DNA of 64,000 nt. Origin: Streptomyces sp. SAJ15 (lineage in GTDB: Bacteria; Actinomycetota; Actinomycetes; Streptomycetales; Streptomycetaceae). The notes below the pieces were generated by a model. It had not been told where the DNA came from. It was given only the letters and a program-made list of their open reading frames with translations, and searched no databases. The stretch covers positions 310,001 to 374,000 of the forward strand of contig NZ_NISY01000004.1 in assembly GCF_007595705.1 (NCBI RefSeq), given 5' to 3'. The first letter of the stretch is position 1; every line of letters begins with the position of its first letter. Below, in pieces: positions 53,512 through 63,531 of this stretch. The position numbers and the translations under genes are program-made.

Positions 53512-55005
53512 CTACGAGCCGGTCAGAGCGTCCTCGGACTCGCTCCGCGCGGCCGACGCCCCGTCCTTCGGCTGCTGGGCGGCGGCACCGAGGCCGAGCT
53601 TGTCGCGGACCAGGGCGATGGCCAGGACCAGCACGGCCACCAGCACCGACAGGCTCACGACCTCGCGGTTGGCGTCGTCGAAGAACATGTAGCCGATCAC
53701 GAAGGTGATCATCGCGATGGTGGCCCAGGTGAGGTACGGGTACAGCCACATCCGGACGACCAGCTTCTCCGGGTTCTCGCGCTCGATGATCTTGCGCATC
53801 CGCAGCTGGGTGAAGCAGATGACCAGCCAGACGAAGAGCGCGACCGCGCCGGAGGAGTTCAGCAGGAACTGGAAGACGGTGTCCGGCCACTGGTAGTTGA
53901 ACCAGACGGCGAGGAAGCCGAAGACGACCGAGCCGAGGATGGCGGGCTGCGGGACGCCGCGCTCGTTGACCTTGGCGAACGCCTTCGGGGCGTCGCCGCG
54001 CTGGCCGAGCGAGAAGGCCATGCGGGAGGCGGTGTACAGACCGGAGTTCAGGCAGGAGAGCACGGCGGTCAGCACGATGACGTTCATGACCTGGCCGGCG
54101 TGCGGGATGCCGATCGAGTTCAGCGCGGCGACGTAGCTGCCGTCCTTGACGATCGACGGGTCGTTCCACTTCAGCAGGGTCACGACGACGAGGATCGAGC
54201 CCAGGTAGAAGACCGCGATACGCCAGATGACGCTGTTGGTGGCCTTGGTGACCGCGCGCTGCGGGTCCTCCGACTCGCCGGCCGCCAGGGTGACGATCTC
54301 GGAGCCCATGAAGGAGAAGACGACCATCAGCACACCGGTGAGGATGGCGCCCCAGCCGTTGGGCAGGAAGCCGCCGGCGTCGGTGAGGTGCGCGAAGCCG
54401 GCACCCTCGTTGTCCGAACCGGGGAGGACGCCGAAGACGGCGAGCAGGCCGATGACCACGAAGGCGCCGATGGCGACGACCTTGATGCCGGCGAACCAGA
54501 ACTCGAACTCACCGTAGGAGGAGACCGAGGCCAGGTTGGTGGCGGTGAGCACCACCATGACGATCAGCGCCCAGGCCCACTGCGGGACGTCCGGGATCCA
54601 GCCCTCCAGGATCGCGGCGCCGGCCGTGGCCTCCACGGCGAGCACGACCACCCAGAAGAACCAGTAGAGCCAGCCGATGGTGAAGCCGGCCCAGCGGCCG
54701 AGCGCGCGGTCGGCGTAGGCGGAGAAGGAGCCGGAGGTCGGGTTCGCCGCCGACATCTCACCGAGCATGCGCATCACGAAGACGACCAACATGCCGACGA
54801 GGGCGTACGACAGCAGAATGCCGGGGCCGGCCTTGGCGATGCCGCCGCTGGATCCGACGAACAGGCCGGCGCCGATCACACCGCCGATCGCGATCATGGA
54901 GAGATGGCGGTTCTTGAGGCCGGCCTTGAGGCCGTCGGACGAGTTCGCCTGACCGGGGTCGCCGGAGGGCGTACCCACCGGGGGGGTCGCGGGCTGTGCG
55001 CTCAT
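53512..55005 (-). CDS. Amino-acid permease (APC family), paralogue 3
   Basis: A 497-residue, 12-helix APC transporter. LKNRHLSMIAIGGVIGAGLF and FVMRMLGEMSAANPTSGSFS tie it to paralogues 1 and 2. SMGSEIVTLAAGESEDPQRA-type text in TM6 and a longer, acidic C-terminus (KDGASAARSESEDALTGS) distinguish it. The start is ATG at 55005 with AAGGA upstream; six extra in-frame residues are possible. It is divergent from rpiB across 305 bp containing a second Nur-like site. The substrate is not determined. Confidence 0.85.
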   Translation of the reverse strand: MSAQPATPPVGTPSGDPGQANSSDGLKAGLKNRHLSMIAIGGVIGAGLFVGSSGGIAKAGPGILLSYALVGMLVVFVMRMLGEMSAANPTSGSFSAYADRALGRWAGFTIGWLYWFFWVVVLAVEATAGAAILEGWIPDVPQWAWALIVMVVLTATNLASVSSYGEFEFWFAGIKVVAIGAFVVIGLLAVFGVLPGSDNEGAGFAHLTDAGGFLPNGWGAILTGVLMVVFSFMGSEIVTLAAGESEDPQRAVTKATNSVIWRIAVFYLGSILVVVTLLKWNDPSIVKDGSYVAALNSIGIPHAGQVMNVIVLTAVLSCLNSGLYTASRMAFSLGQRGDAPKAFAKVNERGVPQPAILGSVVFGFLAVWFNYQWPDTVFQFLLNSSGAVALFVWLVICFTQLRMRKIIERENPEKLVVRMWLYPYLTWATIAMITFVIGYMFFDDANREVVSLSVLVAVLVLAIALVRDKLGLGAAAQQPKDGASAARSESEDALTGS

Positions 55006-55310
55006 GTGCGCGATCCTTTGCACTGGGGTTTCGAGCCACGCCAGTGAATCTCAGGGGAAGCGATAGATGAACCTTTGAATCCAGATCGTTACTTGAGGTT
55101 TCCATGAGCTTTCTCCGGCTTTCCCCAAGATCAAGCAGGGAACTCGCCGAGATTGCCTCGTGTTTGCACTGCGTTTGCAACGCCTTTCGGCGCGCCGTGC
55201 GCGCCATGCGGCGCGTGCCCCCGGGGCGAATGACCCCGTTCGGGGTGCTTGTGGGGATGGTCGCCCACCCATGGCCGCCGGCGAATGCCGCCCATGTCAC
55301 ACTGCATGCC
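55006..55310. other. 305-bp divergent region of permease 3 and rpiB
   Basis: AT-richer than its surroundings at 55040-55180, it contains the Nur-like site 55164-55180 and a GC-rich right half with no gene. Confidence 0.55.
55164..55180. promoter_or_regulatory. Nur-like box between permease 3 and rpiB
   Basis: TTGCAC-TGCGT-TTGCAA matches 11 of 12 defined bases of tTGCaa-N5-ttGCAA with correct spacing. It is 159-175 bp before the permease start and 131-147 bp before rpiB, farther than a typical repressor site, so weaker evidence than the sodF box. Confidence 0.45.
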
Positions 55311-55799
<489 letters not shown>

Positions 55800-55893
55800 C
55801 AGCCGTAGCCCCCGGCCGGCCGGCCGGCCAGCCGGCATCGCCCGCCCCACGCGCCGAAGCGACCGGGGCGGGCGTTCGCGTTTCTCCGGAGGC

Positions 55894-55953
55894 GGCGTTT
55901 CTCCAGAGGCGTTTCTTCGGGCGGCGTTTCTCCACAGGCGTTCCTTCGGATCC
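55894..55953. repeat. 29-31-bp degenerate tandem repeat between rpiB and nei
   Basis: Two adjacent units share GGCGTTTCTCCA and AGGCGTT(T/C)CTTCGG (55894-55922, 55923-55953). Shorter copies flank them from 55871 and to 55968. Non-coding. Confidence 0.6.
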
Positions 55954-56024
55954 GGCGTTCTTCCGGCGTCCGGGTGCCGGCCGCGTACCCTCATCCGTGT
56001 CGAATCGCCTCCGGAGGAGTCCGC

Positions 56025-56834
56025 GTGCCCGAGGGCCACACCATTCACCGTCTGGCGGCGGACCACCGCGCCCTCTTCGCGGGGCGCCCGGTGCGGGTGA
56101 GCAGTCCGCAGGGCAAGTTCGCCGACAGTGCCGCGCTGCTGGACGGGGAGCGGCTCACCTCCGCCGAGGCGCATGGCAAGCACCTCTTCCTCGGCTTCGG
56201 CGAGCAGGGCTGGGTCCATGTCCACCTGGGCCTGTTCGGCAAGTACGCCCTCGGTGACGCCCCCGCCCCGCCGGCCACGGAGACCGTGCGACTGCGACTG
56301 GTCGCCGACGACTCCTACGCCGATCTGCGCGGCCCCACCACCTGTGCGCTGATCACCGATGCCGAGAAGCAGGCGATACACGACCGGCTCGGGCCCGACC
56401 CGCTGCGCCCGGCGGACGACGGCGAGGGCGCCTGGGCCCGCGTCTCGCGCAGCCGCACCTCGGTCGCCGCGCTGCTCATGGACCAGAAGGTGATCGCGGG
56501 CGTCGGAAACGTCTACCGCGCGGAGGTGCTGTTCCGGCACGGCATCGATCCGTACCGATCGGGGCGTGATCTCACCCGCGCGGAATGGGACGCGATCTGG
56601 GTCGATCTGGTCGCCCTGATGCGCGAGGGGGTGCGGAACAACCGGATCGACACCGTCCGGCCCGAACACACCCCGGAGGCCATGGGGCGCCCGCCGCGCG
56701 TCGACGACCACGGCGGCGAGGTGTACGTCTACCGTCGCGCCACGCTGCCGTGCCACATCTGTGGCGGCGAGGTCCGCACCGCCGACCTCGCCGCCCGCAA
56801 CCTCTTCTGGTGCCCCGGCTGCCAGCGGAGGTAG
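56025..56834 (+). CDS. nei: DNA glycosylase/AP lyase, Fpg/Nei family (endonuclease VIII-like)
   Basis: A 269-residue base-excision repair enzyme. It begins PEGHTIHRLA, the catalytic Pro-Glu of the Nei branch (Fpg has PELPEV). SRTSVAALLMDQKVIAGVGN is the helix-two-turn-helix, and CHICGGEV...CPGC is the C-terminal zinc finger. It removes oxidised pyrimidines and cleaves the abasic site. The start is GTG at 56025 with GGAGGAG five bases upstream; Pro must be residue 2 after Met removal, which fixes it. It lies 225 bp after rpiB. Confidence 0.94.
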   Translation: MPEGHTIHRLAADHRALFAGRPVRVSSPQGKFADSAALLDGERLTSAEAHGKHLFLGFGEQGWVHVHLGLFGKYALGDAPAPPATETVRLRLVADDSYADLRGPTTCALITDAEKQAIHDRLGPDPLRPADDGEGAWARVSRSRTSVAALLMDQKVIAGVGNVYRAEVLFRHGIDPYRSGRDLTRAEWDAIWVDLVALMREGVRNNRIDTVRPEHTPEAMGRPPRVDDHGGEVYVYRRATLPCHICGGEVRTADLAARNLFWCPGCQRR

Positions 56835-56855
56835 CGGTCCCGGAGAGCGAGGACC

Positions 56856-56886
56856 GGCGCCCCGAGCGGGGTGACCCCCGGGCGCC
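56856..56886. terminator. Hairpin between converging nei and GNAT genes
   Basis: GGCGCCC pairs with GGGCGCC around a C/G-rich centre (GCGGGG-TGA-CCCCCG). It serves both converging genes. Confidence 0.6.
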
Positions 56887-56895
56887 GCGCGGCCG

Positions 56896-58134
56896 TCAGA
56901 AGGTGTGCGGCAGCCACGGCGCGACATCGCTGCCGAACGCCGTCGACACCTCCGCCAGCGCCCCCGGCCGCAGCTCGTGCACCCGCCCCGCGCCGGCCAG
57001 CGCGGAGAGCGCCACCCCGCCCAGATAGGCGGCGCCCAACTCCCGGGCGCCCAGCCGCAGATCGGCCGGCTCGGTGTCGTCGACGCGCTCGCAGGAGGCG
57101 CCCTCGGCGTCGCCCGCCAGCCGCCAACGCCCCTCGTTCCACGGGCAGAACGGGTCGACCACCTCCAGCACGGCGTCGACCGGCACGGAGTACGTCCGCG
57201 CCTCCAGCGCCGCGCCGACATCCACCAGTCGTACGTGCAGCCCGTCCCGCACCCCGACCTCGCAGCGCCGAACGTCGGACACCAACTGCCAGAGCGGATC
57301 GTCGACCGCGCGGGAGCTCAGCCCGAGCGTCGAGGTCAGATCGAGTTCGAAGAGGTAGCGCCACAGGGCGGCGTACGCGGCCGGAGTCAGCGCCTCCAGA
57401 TCGGTCAGGACCACCATGCCGTCCGCGCCGGACGGCAGCCACTTCGCGTTGATCGCGTACCGCGCGTAGCCGAGCACCTCGCCGCCCGCCGACTCGGCCA
57501 GCACGCAGCGCAGCGGTGAGGCGCCCTTCCGCCTGCCCGGGGGATCCAGCAGCGGCACCCGGTCCCAACCCGGCTGTCGCACCAGCATGCCCGGCCGGGT
57601 GACGACCCGCTGCGCGTAGACGCCCTCGCAGGCCGACCGCGCGGCCTCGGGAGTGCTCTGCCGCAGCCGTATGCCCTCGGTGCCCTGCGGAAGATCGATC
57701 CGGACCCGCGAGGTGTCGATCTCGGCGTACGCACTCTGCGTAGCGATGCCGTAGCCGAAGCGGCCGTAGATGGCGGGCTCCGAGGCGGTGAGCACCGCGA
57801 GGGGTTCGCCCAGCGCGCGTACGTCATCCAACTGCCGGCGCATCATCGCGGTCAGCACACCGCGCCGGCGGTGGGTCGCCCGCACCCCGACCATGGTCAC
57901 GCCGGCCGCCGGCACCAGCGCCCCGCCCGGGACCGACACCCGGAAGCTGAAGGCGCCCGCCGAGCCGATGATCAGGTCCTCGTCCCAGGCGCACAGGGAA
58001 CGCTCCACCTCGGCGAGCTCGCGCCACAGCGCGCGCTCCGCCGGGGACTCCAGGGCGCCGCCGAAGGCGCCGTCCAAGACCCCGTACCACTCGTCCCAGT
58101 CCTCCGCGCGCAGCGCCCGTAGCTCCGTGGTCAT
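56896..58134 (-). CDS. Eis-like GNAT N-acetyltransferase
   Basis: A 412-residue protein of the enhanced intracellular survival type. The first GNAT domain has GVTMVGVRATHRRRGVLTAM (acetyl-CoA loop R/Q-x-x-G-x-A/G) and LTASEPAIYGRFGYGIA. A second, degenerate GNAT domain and a C-terminal SCP2-like domain follow (about 300-405). Length and the terminal Phe match the family, whose C-terminal carboxylate is the catalytic base. Mycobacterial Eis acetylates aminoglycosides and other amines; substrates here are unknown. Start: ATG at 58134; the ribosome site is poor. The upstream open frame is not coding-like. Confidence 0.88.
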   Translation of the reverse strand: MTTELRALRAEDWDEWYGVLDGAFGGALESPAERALWRELAEVERSLCAWDEDLIIGSAGAFSFRVSVPGGALVPAAGVTMVGVRATHRRRGVLTAMMRRQLDDVRALGEPLAVLTASEPAIYGRFGYGIATQSAYAEIDTSRVRIDLPQGTEGIRLRQSTPEAARSACEGVYAQRVVTRPGMLVRQPGWDRVPLLDPPGRRKGASPLRCVLAESAGGEVLGYARYAINAKWLPSGADGMVVLTDLEALTPAAYAALWRYLFELDLTSTLGLSSRAVDDPLWQLVSDVRRCEVGVRDGLHVRLVDVGAALEARTYSVPVDAVLEVVDPFCPWNEGRWRLAGDAEGASCERVDDTEPADLRLGARELGAAYLGGVALSALAGAGRVHELRPGALAEVSTAFGSDVAPWLPHTF

Positions 58135-58287
58135 GGGGGCAGGACTACCAGCCCGGTTCTGTCGCGCGCGAACGATTTTCCCCTTGATCGGGCACGGCGA
58201 TACCCACCGGTTCGCCCCACCCCGGCGGGTGGTTCGGGACACCGCGAATCGACGCGCGTCCGAACGGATCGATAGGGTCCCAAAGCA

Positions 58288-59436
58288 ATGACTGGTAGCG
58301 GCGGAGCGGACAGCCCCACGGCCCGGATGCGCAAGGCGCTGCACCGGGCCCGGACAAGCGTGCGCAAAGCCGGGGTCGACTACTTCCGCGGCGACGGCTC
58401 CGACTGGCTGGCGCTCGCCACCCTGCTGCTCGCCGTGCCGGCCATCGCCCTGGGCACCATCGCCCAACCCGACTGGTGCGCACCCTCCGCCCTCGTCCTG
58501 CCGATCGTCGCCGGCGGGTTGCTGCTGCGCCCGGCCAGCCTGCTGGCGCTCTACGCCGCGGCCGCGGCGGCGCTCATCGTGGAGTCCGCGGTCCTCGGCC
58601 CCTATCCGGGCTCGGGAGGCGCCGCCCGGGTCACGCCCGGCACCATCCTGGTCGTCGCCGCGGTGGGCTTCTTCGGGCTGCTGATCGCCCAGTTCCGCAG
58701 CAGAGTCGGCGTGCCCTGGCGGCGCGGCGGCACCATGCTGTTCGACCTGCGTGAACGCATCCGGGTGCAGAGCAAGTTGCCCGGACTGCCGCGCGGCTGG
58801 CACCGGGAGATGGCGCTGCGCCCGGCCGGCGGCCAGTCCTTCTCCGGCGACTTCGTGGTCGCGGCCCGCACCAACGGCGGGCGGACCCTGGAGGTCGTGC
58901 TGACCGATGTCTCCGGCAAGGGCATGGACGCGGCCTCCCGCGCGCTGCTGCTGTCGGGCGCCTTCGGCGGACTGCTCGGCTCGCTGCCCCCGCACGGCTT
59001 CCTCCCGGCCGCCAACGGCTATCTGCTGCGCCAGGACTGGGACGAGGGCTTCGCCACCTCCGTCCACCTCGTCCTGGACCTCGACAGCGGCGACTACGAG
59101 CTGCTGTCCGCCGGCCACCTCCCCGCCCTCCAGTTGAACGCCGGCACCGGCCGCTGGGAGGAGAAGGCGGCGGAAGGCCCGCTGCTGGGGGTCTACGACG
59201 GGGCCCAGTTCGACCCGGTCAAGGGCACCCTGCGCCAGGGCGACGTCCTGATGCTCTTCACCGACGGGCTGGTGGAGACGGCGGAGCGGGACATCAGCGA
59301 GGGCATGGACCGGCTCACCGGCGAGGCCGACCGCTATGTGACGGCCGGCTTCCACGGAGCGGCCTGGCACCTGATCGAGACCGTGGCCAAGGACGTCAAC
59401 GACGACCGCGCGTTGCTGCTGATCTGCCGGCACTGA
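58288..59436 (+). CDS. Membrane-linked PP2C/SpoIIE-type phosphatase (RsbU-like)
   Basis: A 382-residue protein. Three or four hydrophobic helices at about 45-135 anchor it; the C-terminal PP2C-like domain (about 155-380) has GGQSFSGDFVVAARTNGG, VVLTDVSGKGMDAA, LLSAGHLPAL and MLFTDGLVETAERD, with NDDRALLLI at the end. This is the SpoIIE/RsbU phosphatase family common in Streptomyces, acting on phosphorylated anti-sigma-factor antagonists. No sensor (GAF/PAS) domain is seen. It differs from the PP2C at 8212. The ATG at 58288 starts a three-gene rightward run. Confidence 0.88.
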   Translation: MTGSGGADSPTARMRKALHRARTSVRKAGVDYFRGDGSDWLALATLLLAVPAIALGTIAQPDWCAPSALVLPIVAGGLLLRPASLLALYAAAAAALIVESAVLGPYPGSGGAARVTPGTILVVAAVGFFGLLIAQFRSRVGVPWRRGGTMLFDLRERIRVQSKLPGLPRGWHREMALRPAGGQSFSGDFVVAARTNGGRTLEVVLTDVSGKGMDAASRALLLSGAFGGLLGSLPPHGFLPAANGYLLRQDWDEGFATSVHLVLDLDSGDYELLSAGHLPALQLNAGTGRWEEKAAEGPLLGVYDGAQFDPVKGTLRQGDVLMLFTDGLVETAERDISEGMDRLTGEADRYVTAGFHGAAWHLIETVAKDVNDDRALLLICRH

Positions 59437-59456
59437 CCGGCCTGCGAGGAGCCGGG

Positions 59457-59951
59457 ATGGATGCCGGGACGAACGCCCACAGAGACGCCGAGAGAGACGC
59501 CGACATGAGCCCGCTGAGCCTGGCGGAGGTCGAACGGCTGGCGCGGCGGGCACACGCGGCGCAGCGGGACAAGGCGGGCCGGCCCTACGTCGAGCACCTG
59601 GCGGCGGTGGCGGCCGGCGTACGGGAGCGCGGCGGCACGGACGAACAGATCGCCGCCGCCTGGCTGCACGACGCCGTGGAGGACGGCGCCGTCACCGCCG
59701 AGTGGCTCGCCGGCGCGGCGCTGTCGCCGTGGACCAAGGACATGATCCGCGCCGTGACGAAGCTGCCGGGCGAGTCGCTCGCCGAGTACACCGCCCGCGT
59801 CCTGGCCACCCCGGGCGCCCTGCTGATCAAGGAGGCGGATCTGGCGCACAACGCCGACCCGGACCGTCTCGCCGCTCTCGACCCGGCGACCCGCGACCGC
59901 CTCACCGCCAAGTACGCCGAGGTCCGCCGGCTGCTCGGACTGGCCGACTGA
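59457..59951 (+). CDS. Small HD-domain phosphohydrolase (MESH1/RelA-HD type)
   Basis: A 164-residue protein. Motifs RRAHAAQRDKAGRPYVEHLA, WLHDAVEDG (the HD metal pair) and IKEADLAHNADPDRL match the hydrolase domain of RelA/SpoT and the stand-alone MESH1 proteins that hydrolyse (p)ppGpp or NADPH. Family length is about 150-190, so it is complete. Substrate is inferred only from family. ATG at 59457 has GAGGAG five bases upstream. It starts 20 bp after the phosphatase, probably in the same operon. Confidence 0.85.
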   Translation: MDAGTNAHRDAERDADMSPLSLAEVERLARRAHAAQRDKAGRPYVEHLAAVAAGVRERGGTDEQIAAAWLHDAVEDGAVTAEWLAGAALSPWTKDMIRAVTKLPGESLAEYTARVLATPGALLIKEADLAHNADPDRLAALDPATRDRLTAKYAEVRRLLGLAD

Positions 59952-60125
59952 CCGGCTCACCCGCCGCCCGCGCGGGCCCGCAAGGCCCCACCTCGGGACA
60001 ACCCCGGCCTCATACTCGGGTTTTCCCCACCCCCGATCCGCCAGCAGCCGCCATGGTCCCGGCCCCCGTCCGCTCCGTACGTTCGAGGAGCTGAACGAAC
60101 GGGCGAGGCGGAGGGACGGACGGCC

Positions 60126-60938
60126 ATGGGGCTGGGCGGTAGGCGGCGGCGGGCGCGGGCGGCGGAGGCGCCCCGGAGCACCGGGGACTGGGCCGTGGAA
60201 CTGCGCGGTGTGCGCCGCCAGTACGGGCGTGGGACGGGCGCCGTCCACGCGCTGCGCGGAATCGATCTCGCCCTGCCGCGCGGCAGCTTCACGGCCGTCA
60301 TGGGCCCCTCCGGCTCCGGCAAGTCGACCTTCCTGCAGTGCGCGGCCGGACTGGACCGGCCCACCGCCGGCTCGGTGATCCTGGGCGGCACCGAGATCAC
60401 CGGCATGAGCGAGAACAAGCTCACCGCTCTGCGCCGCGGCCGCCTCGGCTTCGTCTTCCAGGCGTTCAACCTGCTGCCCTCCCTCACCGTCGAGCAGAAC
60501 GTCGTGCTGCCGATGCGGCTCGCCGGGCGGCGCCCCGATCGGCACCACGCCCGCGAGGTGCTGGACCGCGTCGGGCTGCGCGAGCACGCGCGGCGCCGCC
60601 CCGGGCAGCTCTCCGGCGGCCAGCAGCAGCGCGTCGCCATCGCCCGCGCCCTGGTCACCCGCCCCGACGTGGTCTTCGCCGACGAGCCGACCGGCGCCCT
60701 GGACACCGGCACCGCGGCCGATGTGCTGACGCTGCTGCGGCAGGCGGTGGACGGGCTCGGGGCGACCGTCGTCATGGTCACCCACGACCCCGTCGCCGCC
60801 GGCTACGCCGACCGGGTGCTCTTCCTCGCCGACGGCGTCGTCGCCGACAGCCTCAGCCGCGGTTCCGCCGCGGAGATCGCCGCCCGGATGACCCGGCTCA
60901 CCGCCGGCACGCGCCCCATGGTCGGAGCGGGGGCATGA
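60126..60938 (+). CDS. ABC transporter ATP-binding protein (MacB/LolD type)
   Basis: A 270-residue ATPase. MGPSGSGKSTFLQCAAGLD is Walker A, LSGGQQQRVAIARAL the signature and VVFADEPTGALDTGTA Walker B. The sequence FVFQAFNLLPSLTVEQNVVL is typical of the MacB/LolD group. It has a basic N-terminal extension. Its stop overlaps the permease start (ATGA), so the two are co-translated. Together they form an exporter or signalling complex of the type that often confers peptide-antibiotic resistance. Two-component genes commonly found beside such pairs are absent here. Confidence 0.92.
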   Translation: MGLGGRRRRARAAEAPRSTGDWAVELRGVRRQYGRGTGAVHALRGIDLALPRGSFTAVMGPSGSGKSTFLQCAAGLDRPTAGSVILGGTEITGMSENKLTALRRGRLGFVFQAFNLLPSLTVEQNVVLPMRLAGRRPDRHHAREVLDRVGLREHARRRPGQLSGGQQQRVAIARALVTRPDVVFADEPTGALDTGTAADVLTLLRQAVDGLGATVVMVTHDPVAAGYADRVLFLADGVVADSLSRGSAAEIAARMTRLTAGTRPMVGAGA

Positions 60939-63490
60939 GGTCCCCGACCAACGGGCTGGCCCGCGCGGCGGTGCGGTTCAAGCCGTCCTCCTTCGTGGGC
61001 ACCTTCGTCGCGCTGTTCCTGGCCGCGCTCGTCGTGTCCGCCTGCGGCATCCTTCTAGAGACCGGAATACGCGCCTCCGCGTCCCCGCGGCGCTACGCCG
61101 ACGCCCCCGTGGTCCTCGCCGCCGACCAGAGGTCCCACCTGCCCGTCGGCCAGGGTGAGGACCGCTACGACGGCGGCGCGCCGGTGCCCGACCGGGCCCG
61201 GCTGGACGCCGCGCTCCTGACCACGGTGGCCCGTACCCCCGGGGTGGCCGCCGCCGCGCCCGACGTGACCTTCCCCGTGCGCGGCGACGAGGGGCCGCTG
61301 ACCGCGCACGGCTGGGGCGCCGCCCCGCTCACCGGGGTGACCCTGACCGCGGGTGCCGCTCCGCGCGGCGGCGAGGTGGTGCTGGACGGCGCCGCCGCGC
61401 GGGCGCTGGGCGTCCGCCCCGGCGACCGGACCACGCTGACCACGCCCGACGGTGACCGGGAGGTCCGCGTGGCGGGCGTGGCCCGCGCCGGCGCCGAGGC
61501 CGGGCCCACGGTCTGGTTCCCCGACGACCGGGCGCGGGAGGCATCCGGGCACTCCGACCGGGTCGACGCGATCCTGGTCCGCCCGACGTCCGGCGTCACG
61601 CCGGACCGGCTGGCCGACCGGCTGAAGAAGGCCCTCGACGAGCCGCGCGGCGCGGCCGCGCGCGCCGCGACCGCCGCCCGGGTGCACACCGGCGAGGACC
61701 GCGGCGGCGTCGAGGAGTCCGGCCTGGCCGGGGCGAAGGAGATGCTGGTCGCCCTCGGCGGCTCCTTCGGCGGCATCGCGGCCGCCGTCGCCGTCTTCAC
61801 CACCGCCGGCACGGTCGCCCTCTCCATCGGCCAGCGCGGCCGAGAGTTCGCGCTGCTGCGCGCCATCGGCGCCACCCCGTGGCAGATCCGTCGCTCGGTG
61901 GCCACCGAGGCGCTGCTGGTGGCGCCGGCGGCGGGCGCGCTCGGCTGCCTGCCCGGCATCGCGCTGGCGCACTGGTGGTTCGGCCAGCTCAAGGAGAAAG
62001 GGGCGATCCCCGCACCGGTGGAGCTCGCCGTCTCCTGGATACCGCTGGTCTCGGCGGTCGGTGCCGGCCTGCTCACCTCGTTGCTCGCCGGGCTGGTCGC
62101 GGCCCGCCGGCCCGCCCGGATCAGGCCGGGACAGGCGCTCGGAGAGGCCGCCGTCGAGCGCCTCCGACCCGGCTGGATCCGCACCCCGCTCGGCGTGGCC
62201 GCCCTGGTCGGCGGCGTCGCGCTGGCGGGTGTCGCCGCCCACGAGTCCGGCGAGGACGCGGCCAACGCGGCGCTCGGCGTCGTCATGCTCTTCATGCTGG
62301 CGGTCGCCCTGCTCGGCCCGGTCATCGCCCGCTGCTGCGCCTGGCTGCTGGGCCTGCCGCTCCGCGCGGGCTCCGCCCCCGCCGCGCTGGCCTCGGCCAA
62401 CTCCCGCGCGAACGCCCGCCGCCTGGCCTCCGCGATCACCCCGATCGTGCTCGCCATGGCCTTCGCCTCCACGCTGGTGTTCCTCCACACCAGCGAGGAC
62501 CATGTGATGACCGAGCAGCGCCGCGCGGGCATCGTGGCCGACCACGTCATCGGAGCGCCCGAGGGGCTGCCCGCCGACACCACCGCGCGAGCCGCCGCGA
62601 CGCCCGGCGTCGCCACCGCCGTCGGCGTCCTGCGCACCGGGGTGCTGGTCCCGGTGGGCTCGGGCGCCGACCGCTGGCTGGAGAGCGCCTCCGCCCAGGG
62701 GGTGTCGAGCGGCGGCCGCGACCTGGCGGCCGTCCAGGACCTGGACGTGCGCACCGGCCGATCCGAGGAGATCGGCCGCCCCGGCACGGTGGCCGTCGAC
62801 TCGCTGCTCGCCCGCTCCGCCCGGGTGAAGGTCGGCGACCGGCTGGATCTACGGCTCCCGGACGGCACCGAGCTGTCGCCCCGGATCGTCGCCACCTACG
62901 GCCGAGGGCTGGGTCTCTCTCAGGTGACGCTGGCCCGCGCGGCGCTCGCGCCGCATGTGACCGCGGCGTACGACGGCGATGTGCTCGTCCGCGCGGAGCA
63001 CGGCGTGGACCGGGCCGCCCTGGCCGCCCGCCTCGCCACGCTCGGGGAGGTCGGGGACGCTGACGGCTACGCGGCCGGGGAGGACGAGGACCGCGCGGTG
63101 AACGCCTGGGCCAACACCACCATGGCGGCGGTGCTCGCCGGCTTCGCCGCCGTCTCCGCCGCCAACACCCTGGTCATGACGGTCCTGGACCGCCGCCGAG
63201 AGCTGGGCACGCTGCGTCTGGTGGGGTCCACCAGGCGCCAGGTCCTGGGCATGGTCCGGTGGGAGGCGCTGCTGGTGGCCGTCGCGGGCATCGCCCTGGG
63301 CACCGCGATCGCTCTCGCCACCCTGGTGCCCATGATGCGCGGACTCACGGGGGAGGACCCCTATATCCCGCCGCTGCTGTACGCGGCGTTCGCAGGTGCG
63401 ACGGTGGCCGTGGGGCTGGCCGCCACCTCGCTACCGGCCCGCGCGGCGCTCCGTTCGACCGCCCTCGCGACGGGCGGGCAGAAGCGGTGA
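60935..63490 (+). CDS. FtsX/MacB-type ABC transporter permease, two FtsX domains
   Basis: An 851-residue membrane protein. An N-terminal helix (FVGTFVALFLAALVVSACGI) precedes a large extracytoplasmic domain, then three helices around 270-410 (GIAAAVAVFTTAGTVALSIG...) forming the first FtsX domain. After a pair of helices and a second external domain, a second FtsX domain occupies the C-terminus (LVMTVLDRRRELGTLRLVGS, MVRWEALLVAVAGIALGTAI). This ten-helix architecture is the actinobacterial type. Start at 60935 overlaps the ATPase. Probably transports lipids, peptides or antibiotics. Confidence 0.9.
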   Translation: MRSPTNGLARAAVRFKPSSFVGTFVALFLAALVVSACGILLETGIRASASPRRYADAPVVLAADQRSHLPVGQGEDRYDGGAPVPDRARLDAALLTTVARTPGVAAAAPDVTFPVRGDEGPLTAHGWGAAPLTGVTLTAGAAPRGGEVVLDGAAARALGVRPGDRTTLTTPDGDREVRVAGVARAGAEAGPTVWFPDDRAREASGHSDRVDAILVRPTSGVTPDRLADRLKKALDEPRGAAARAATAARVHTGEDRGGVEESGLAGAKEMLVALGGSFGGIAAAVAVFTTAGTVALSIGQRGREFALLRAIGATPWQIRRSVATEALLVAPAAGALGCLPGIALAHWWFGQLKEKGAIPAPVELAVSWIPLVSAVGAGLLTSLLAGLVAARRPARIRPGQALGEAAVERLRPGWIRTPLGVAALVGGVALAGVAAHESGEDAANAALGVVMLFMLAVALLGPVIARCCAWLLGLPLRAGSAPAALASANSRANARRLASAITPIVLAMAFASTLVFLHTSEDHVMTEQRRAGIVADHVIGAPEGLPADTTARAAATPGVATAVGVLRTGVLVPVGSGADRWLESASAQGVSSGGRDLAAVQDLDVRTGRSEEIGRPGTVAVDSLLARSARVKVGDRLDLRLPDGTELSPRIVATYGRGLGLSQVTLARAALAPHVTAAYDGDVLVRAEHGVDRAALAARLATLGEVGDADGYAAGEDEDRAVNAWANTTMAAVLAGFAAVSAANTLVMTVLDRRRELGTLRLVGSTRRQVLGMVRWEALLVAVAGIALGTAIALATLVPMMRGLTGEDPYIPPLLYAAFAGATVAVGLAATSLPARAALRSTALATGGQKR

Positions 63491-63531
63491 CCGCCCGCCC
63501 GCCCACCGTCCGGCAGGACGTCCATGGCCGT

